DNA from: Proteobacteria bacterium UBA5122
Lineage (GTDB): Bacteria > Pseudomonadota > Gammaproteobacteria > Tenderiales > Tenderiaceae
Direction: 5' to 3'
Assembly: GCA_002415485.1 (NCBI GenBank)
Contig: DHYU01000068.1
Location: forward strand, 10,844 to 29,859
DNA length: 19,016 nt
Under the pieces are notes generated by a model that ran no database searches, was not told the DNA's origin, and worked only from the letters and a program-made list of their open reading frames with translations. Below, one piece after another: positions 15,627 through 19,016 of the stretch (position 1 is its first letter; each line of letters begins with the position of its first letter). The position numbers and the translations under genes are program-made.

Positions 15627-18600
15627 ATGGGCGGACGACACACTACAAAACAGATAATGGTGGCACTGATGGGCGTGAGTGTGGGGCTGCTCAGTGCCTG
15701 TGGCGGCGGAGGCGGCGGTGATGCCGGTGCGCCGAGCCAGCAATACCCGATCGAGACGCGGGCGATGCAGTTAACCTCCGGGGGCGCCTCGTCAGCCTCA
15801 ACATCAAGCCCTGCAGATAGCGCGCTGGCAAACGAGACTGCATCGCCGGTATCAAACCAATTCGGCCACAACTACGGCCAGGCCCTGCAGCGGGCCTGGT
15901 ATTTCTATGAGGCGCAGCGCTCGGGGCCACTGCCCAAACATGATGGTGATCTGCCTTTTATTCATCCACGCACGGGCCAGCAATTGCACAACGGCTTTTT
16001 GGCCAATCGCATTCCGTGGCGGGGGGATTCGGGTCTGATCGATGGTCAGGATGTCGGTCTGGACCTGACCGGCGGTTGGCACGATGCCGGTGACCATGTG
16101 AAGTTTGGTCTGCCGATGGCGTTCTCTGCCAGCTTTACGGCGTGGAGTGTGCTCGAGTTTCGTGATGCGCTGGCACAGAGCGGACAACTTAAATACGCCA
16201 AGGACAATCTGCGTTGGGTGGCGGATTATTTTATGCGCGCCCATCCTGAGCCGAACGTGTTGTACGGCCAGGTCGGCAAGGGTTCGATCGATCATTCGAT
16301 TTGGGGGTCGCCGGAGGTCATGCCGCATGTGCGTCCTGCATGGAAGATCGATGCCACGCAGCCGGGGGCCGATCTGGCGGCGCAAACCGCGGCGGCGCTG
16401 GCGATCATGTCGCAAGTATTCAAGGATGATGAGCCCGCCTACGCGGCGGCGATGTTGCAGCATGCGATAGAGTTGTACGACTTTGCAAAGTTGGCGCCGA
16501 ACTCGCGTTATTCCGATGTGATCACCGATGCACAGGGTTTTTATCGTTCGGTATCGGGTCCCAAAGATGACATCCCGTTCGCCGCCGCCTGGTTGTATCT
16601 GGCGACCAAGGAGGCGCGTTTTCTGCACGATGCCGAGGCCGTGTACAACCCGATTGCACACAACACGGGTCATGCCACATGGACGGCGGTGTGGGACGAT
16701 GTGCGTTACGCGGTCTATGTGGTGATGGCCAAGATCTGGGACGACCCGGATTACGCCCGTGATTCATTGATCGGCAGTCAGCGTCGTGATGGCTATTACG
16801 ACTACGATCTGCACGCGCGCAATTTCTTCCAGTTCTGGATGCACGGCGTGCCGCGTACACCGGGCGGCATGGCCTGGCTGACCAGTTGGGGCTCGGCGCG
16901 TTACAACACCATGACCTCGTTTTTGGCCCTGGTCTACCGCAAACACCTGATCGAACAGGGTGAGCAGCCCGCGTTGCAGCAGCAGTATCTGAATTTTGCG
17001 ACCGAGCAGGTGAACTATGTGCTCGGCGATAACCCGCTCAATCTCAGTTACATGGTGGGTTACGGTGATAACTGGGTGCAGGTGGCGCACCACCGTGCCG
17101 CGCATGGTTCGTCGACGAACAATATCTATAACCCAGCGCTGCCGCGCCATGTGTTGTACGGCGGCCTGGCCGGTGGCCCGGATTCACAGGATGGCTACAC
17201 CAATAACCGCGCCGCGTTTGCGATGACCGAGGTGGCCACCGACATGAATGCCGGGATTACCGGCGCGTTGGCTGGCCTGGTGGATGCCTATGGTCACGAC
17301 GGCAATACCCCGGATGCGAATTTTCCACCGGCAGGGCCTGTGTATAACGAGATCTTTGTCCAGGCGCGCCTGAAGACCAATTCACAGATTGCCACCGAAG
17401 TTGAAGTGAAAGTGATCAACGAATCCGCCTATCCACCACGGCAATCGGATGGTTTGTATTTCCGTTATTTCGTCGACCTGGCCGAGGTCTTTGCCAGTGG
17501 TTACACCATCAATGACATCACCTTGCAGGAGTACTGGGGGCAGGGCAAAGGCGTGACCTTGCACCAGTTGGCGAACAGTTCGATCTTCTACGTTGAAGGT
17601 TCGTTTGACGGCGTGAACATCAGTCCGATTGGCACGGTGGAAAAACAAAAGACCAGTCAGTTCATCATCCGTCTGCCGTGGACGGGTAATGGCTGGAATC
17701 CTAACAACGATCCGTCGTTTGCAGGTTTGAGTGGGGCGTGGACCGTGACCGACAAGATCGCGCTCTATGATGGCAATCTGCCAGTGGGGGAGCAGCTGAT
17801 CTGGGGGGCGGAGGCGGTGCCGAGTGATGGGGTGATTCCGCCGGTTAAAATGACGGCTAAGCTGAAGGTTGATTCCGAATCCGGTACCGGCTATTGCGCG
17901 ACGGTAGAGGTCACCAACGACAGTGCGATCGTTGCCGCGCCCAAGGGTGTGGTGTTCCGCCTGCCTACCGCGACGGTGTTGGGCAGCAGTTGGAATGGCG
18001 CAGTGACGCGCGATGGCAATCTGATCAATGTCGTTTATCCGGATTGGGTCGAACCGATTCGCCCCGGCGAGACGCAGCGTGAGTTTGGTTTTTGTGCGAC
18101 GGGGCTGGATCAGCCGCAGCACCTGACGGCCTATCTGGCCGGGGCGTTACCGACGCTGCCGGCCTTGGTGGTGCCCGAACCCGCACCACAACCTGCGCCG
18201 ACACCCACACCTGCGCCGGCACCACAGCCCGCTCCGACGAGCCCGCTGAATGTAACTGCCAACCTGTATAGTGTGTGGGCAACAGGTTATTGCGCGCGCA
18301 TCGTGATCAAGAATCCGACCACTCAAGCGCAGAGTCTGGCAGGCGTGGTGTTCCGACTGGCGACGAGCGTGAATCTCACTCAGAGCTGGAATGGCACGGT
18401 CACGCGCAGCTCGGATCGCGTCGTGGTGACTTTCCCGGGGTGGATGAATACCTTGGTCGCGGGTGGCACGCAGACGAACTTTGGTTACTGCGCAACCGGC
18501 ACCACGCCGCCGTCGGACCTGATGGCGTATGCCGTAGGTGAAACAGCGCCTGCATTGCCGTCTGCGACGCAGGTACAGGCACCACCACCTCCGCCGCAAC

Positions 18601-18896
18601 CCTCGCTCACTGGAACGCTCAACGTGTATAACGCCTGGGCGACCGGTTATTGCGCGCGCGTGGTCGTGAAAAACGTCGGCACGGTGAATGCGGTGGTCAG
18701 TGGTGTGCGTTTTAATCTGCCGACAACCGCGGCGATTACCAGCAGTTGGAACGGCACGGTGTCGCGCAGTGGGGAGCAAGTGTCAGTGGCATATCCGGCG
18801 TGGGCGCAGGCCCTGAGTGCCGGAGCGACGCAGAGCCATTTTGGTTATTGCACCAATACCACGCAGGTGCCGGCGTCGGTGCAGGTGCTTTTTTGA
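15627..18896 (+). CDS. Cell-anchored GH9 cellulase with CBM3 and three CBM2-like modules
   Basis: A 1089-residue outer-surface lipoprotein. The signal peptide ends in a perfect lipobox LSAC (C25), followed by a Gly run and a Ser/Ala linker to about 75. The GH9 domain covers about 80-555: catalytic-base motif GWHDAGDHVKFG (D153, D156), MVGYGDNWVQVAHHR (H488-H489-R490), and general acid E535 in MTEVATDMNAG. CBM3c-like residues about 572-730 directly follow, the arrangement of processive endoglucanases (theme B Cel9). Three CBM2-like modules follow at about 741-842, 874-972 and 995-1089, with Pro/Thr/Gln/Ala linkers between (843-873 and 972-994). Usual DDRxDY in the second GH9 signature is NNRAAF. 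GAGGG lies 8 bases before the ATG. It hydrolyses beta-1,4-glucan at the cell surface. The gene stands alone, with no sugar transporter beside it. Confidence 0.95.
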   Translation: MGGRHTTKQIMVALMGVSVGLLSACGGGGGGDAGAPSQQYPIETRAMQLTSGGASSASTSSPADSALANETASPVSNQFGHNYGQALQRAWYFYEAQRSGPLPKHDGDLPFIHPRTGQQLHNGFLANRIPWRGDSGLIDGQDVGLDLTGGWHDAGDHVKFGLPMAFSASFTAWSVLEFRDALAQSGQLKYAKDNLRWVADYFMRAHPEPNVLYGQVGKGSIDHSIWGSPEVMPHVRPAWKIDATQPGADLAAQTAAALAIMSQVFKDDEPAYAAAMLQHAIELYDFAKLAPNSRYSDVITDAQGFYRSVSGPKDDIPFAAAWLYLATKEARFLHDAEAVYNPIAHNTGHATWTAVWDDVRYAVYVVMAKIWDDPDYARDSLIGSQRRDGYYDYDLHARNFFQFWMHGVPRTPGGMAWLTSWGSARYNTMTSFLALVYRKHLIEQGEQPALQQQYLNFATEQVNYVLGDNPLNLSYMVGYGDNWVQVAHHRAAHGSSTNNIYNPALPRHVLYGGLAGGPDSQDGYTNNRAAFAMTEVATDMNAGITGALAGLVDAYGHDGNTPDANFPPAGPVYNEIFVQARLKTNSQIATEVEVKVINESAYPPRQSDGLYFRYFVDLAEVFASGYTINDITLQEYWGQGKGVTLHQLANSSIFYVEGSFDGVNISPIGTVEKQKTSQFIIRLPWTGNGWNPNNDPSFAGLSGAWTVTDKIALYDGNLPVGEQLIWGAEAVPSDGVIPPVKMTAKLKVDSESGTGYCATVEVTNDSAIVAAPKGVVFRLPTATVLGSSWNGAVTRDGNLINVVYPDWVEPIRPGETQREFGFCATGLDQPQHLTAYLAGALPTLPALVVPEPAPQPAPTPTPAPAPQPAPTSPLNVTANLYSVWATGYCARIVIKNPTTQAQSLAGVVFRLATSVNLTQSWNGTVTRSSDRVVVTFPGWMNTLVAGGTQTNFGYCATGTTPPSDLMAYAVGETAPALPSATQVQAPPPPPQPSLTGTLNVYNAWATGYCARVVVKNVGTVNAVVSGVRFNLPTTAAITSSWNGTVSRSGEQVSVAYPAWAQALSAGATQSHFGYCTNTTQVPASVQVLF
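17895..18853 (+). repeat. Triplicated CBM2-like module in the cellulase
   Basis: Three in-frame copies whose cores (C757-C823, C889-C955, C1009-C1075; DNA 17895-18095, 18291-18491, 18651-18851) are each exactly 67 residues and align without gaps. Shared columns include Cys-Ala at the start, Asn8, Gly18, Phe21, SWNG at 32-35, Trp51, Gly58, TQ at 60-61 and FG(F/Y)C at the end. The aromatic binding positions known in CBM2a (W17, W54, W72) are all present in copies 2 and 3; copy 1 has Ser752 instead of the first Trp. Confidence 0.85.
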
Positions 18897-18926
18897 AATT
18901 AGTTTTAAACAAGCTGTTAAATTCGC

Positions 18927-18955
18927 TTGCAATTTAGGGTGAGGGTGGTTAAATT
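18927..18955 (+). promoter_or_regulatory. tRNA promoter
   Basis: TTGCAA (18927-18932) and TAAATT (18950-18955) are 17 bases apart, followed by a GC-rich discriminator GCGCCC typical of stringently controlled stable-RNA promoters. Initiation near 18961 would leave a 7-base 5' leader on the tRNA. Confidence 0.55.
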
Positions 18956-18967
18956 AGCGCCCTCTTT

Positions 18968-19016
18968 AGGCGCGTAGCTCAGTTGGTTAGAGCACCACCT
19001 TGACATGGTGGGGGTC
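18968..19016 (+). tRNA. tRNA-Val (GAC), 5' part, truncated by window edge
   Basis: The first 49 bases of a tRNA. The acceptor strand is AGGCGCG, then T8, the D arm GCTCAGTTGGTTAGAGC, and an anticodon stem CCACC/GGTGG around TTGACAT with anticodon GAC (19002-19004), then GGGTC of the variable region. From the D arm onward it is identical to E. coli tRNA-Val(GAC) as I recall it. The T arm and 3' acceptor strand lie outside the window, so the unusual A at position 1 cannot be checked against its partner. Confidence 0.93.

Noticed and set aside
18957..18973. GCGCC/GGCGC hairpin at the tRNA 5' end as the cellulase terminator
   Set aside because: The right arm is the acceptor strand of the tRNA and no U-tract follows; pairing is probably incidental to the GC-rich discriminator.
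1..19016. CRISPR arrays, insertion sequences, integrases or attachment repeats
   Set aside because: No spaced direct repeats, transposase or recombinase motifs were seen. The tRNA at the edge could be an integration site, but nothing on this side supports it.

Overview
This is a window of moderate GC content from a proteobacterium, most likely a gammaproteobacterium. The evidence is the long two-ATP-cone NrdA, the NrdR boxes, two lipoproteins with clear Lol-type signal peptides, E. coli-like Shine-Dalgarno sites and a tRNA-Val(GAC) close to the E. coli form. Genus and lifestyle cannot be read directly. A bicarbonate transporter of the SbtA family with its PII-like partner hints at inorganic-carbon uptake and perhaps autotrophy. 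A secreted, cell-anchored cellulase at the other end shows it also meets plant or algal cellulose.

Layout. Positions 2-688 (+) hold the 3' end of sbtA and a complete sbtB-like PII gene. Positions 797-4725 (-) hold nrdA-nrdB, the aerobic class Ia ribonucleotide reductase. Its leader (about 4726-5110) carries a cobalamin riboswitch, a hairpin that would bury the nrdA ribosome binding site, and two NrdR boxes 31 bp apart. Positions 5500-8974 (+) hold two overlapping genes for TPR lipoproteins, one very large (954 codons) and one small. Positions 9106-9678 (+) encode an ECF sigma factor of the kinase-linked type (ECF43-like). It is followed by an 82-residue Met- and Cys-containing protein of unknown function (9838-10086), preceded by an A/T tract and a possible ECF promoter. 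Facing it on the minus strand is a Hanks-type Ser/Thr kinase (12655-11072), then a membrane c-heme DUF3365-HAMP sensor (11014-10139) that ends at an intrinsic terminator. A P2-type cation ATPase (15458-12747, -) lies upstream of the kinase. Divergent from it is a 1089-residue GH9 cellulase lipoprotein (15627-18896, +) with a CBM3 and three CBM2-like modules. A tRNA-Val runs off the right edge.

How the genes may work together. Two regulatory stories stand out. First, nrdAB is under double control: NrdR reads the dNTP/ATP state and the riboswitch reads cobalamin. This makes sense only if the genome also has a B12-dependent class II reductase (NrdJ) that takes over when B12 is plentiful. Second, the ECF sigma factor has a threonine where ordinary ECF factors have an acidic residue in region 2.2. 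This is the arrangement known from kinase-activated ECF factors such as EcfP/PknT and EcfK/PknS. Here the kinase is soluble and sits beside a separate membrane heme protein whose HAMP domain has no output module. I propose a split signalling chain: heme/redox sensor, then kinase, then phosphorylated ECF factor, then the small Cys/Met protein. That chain is inference from gene order and motifs and is the best candidate here for an undescribed system.
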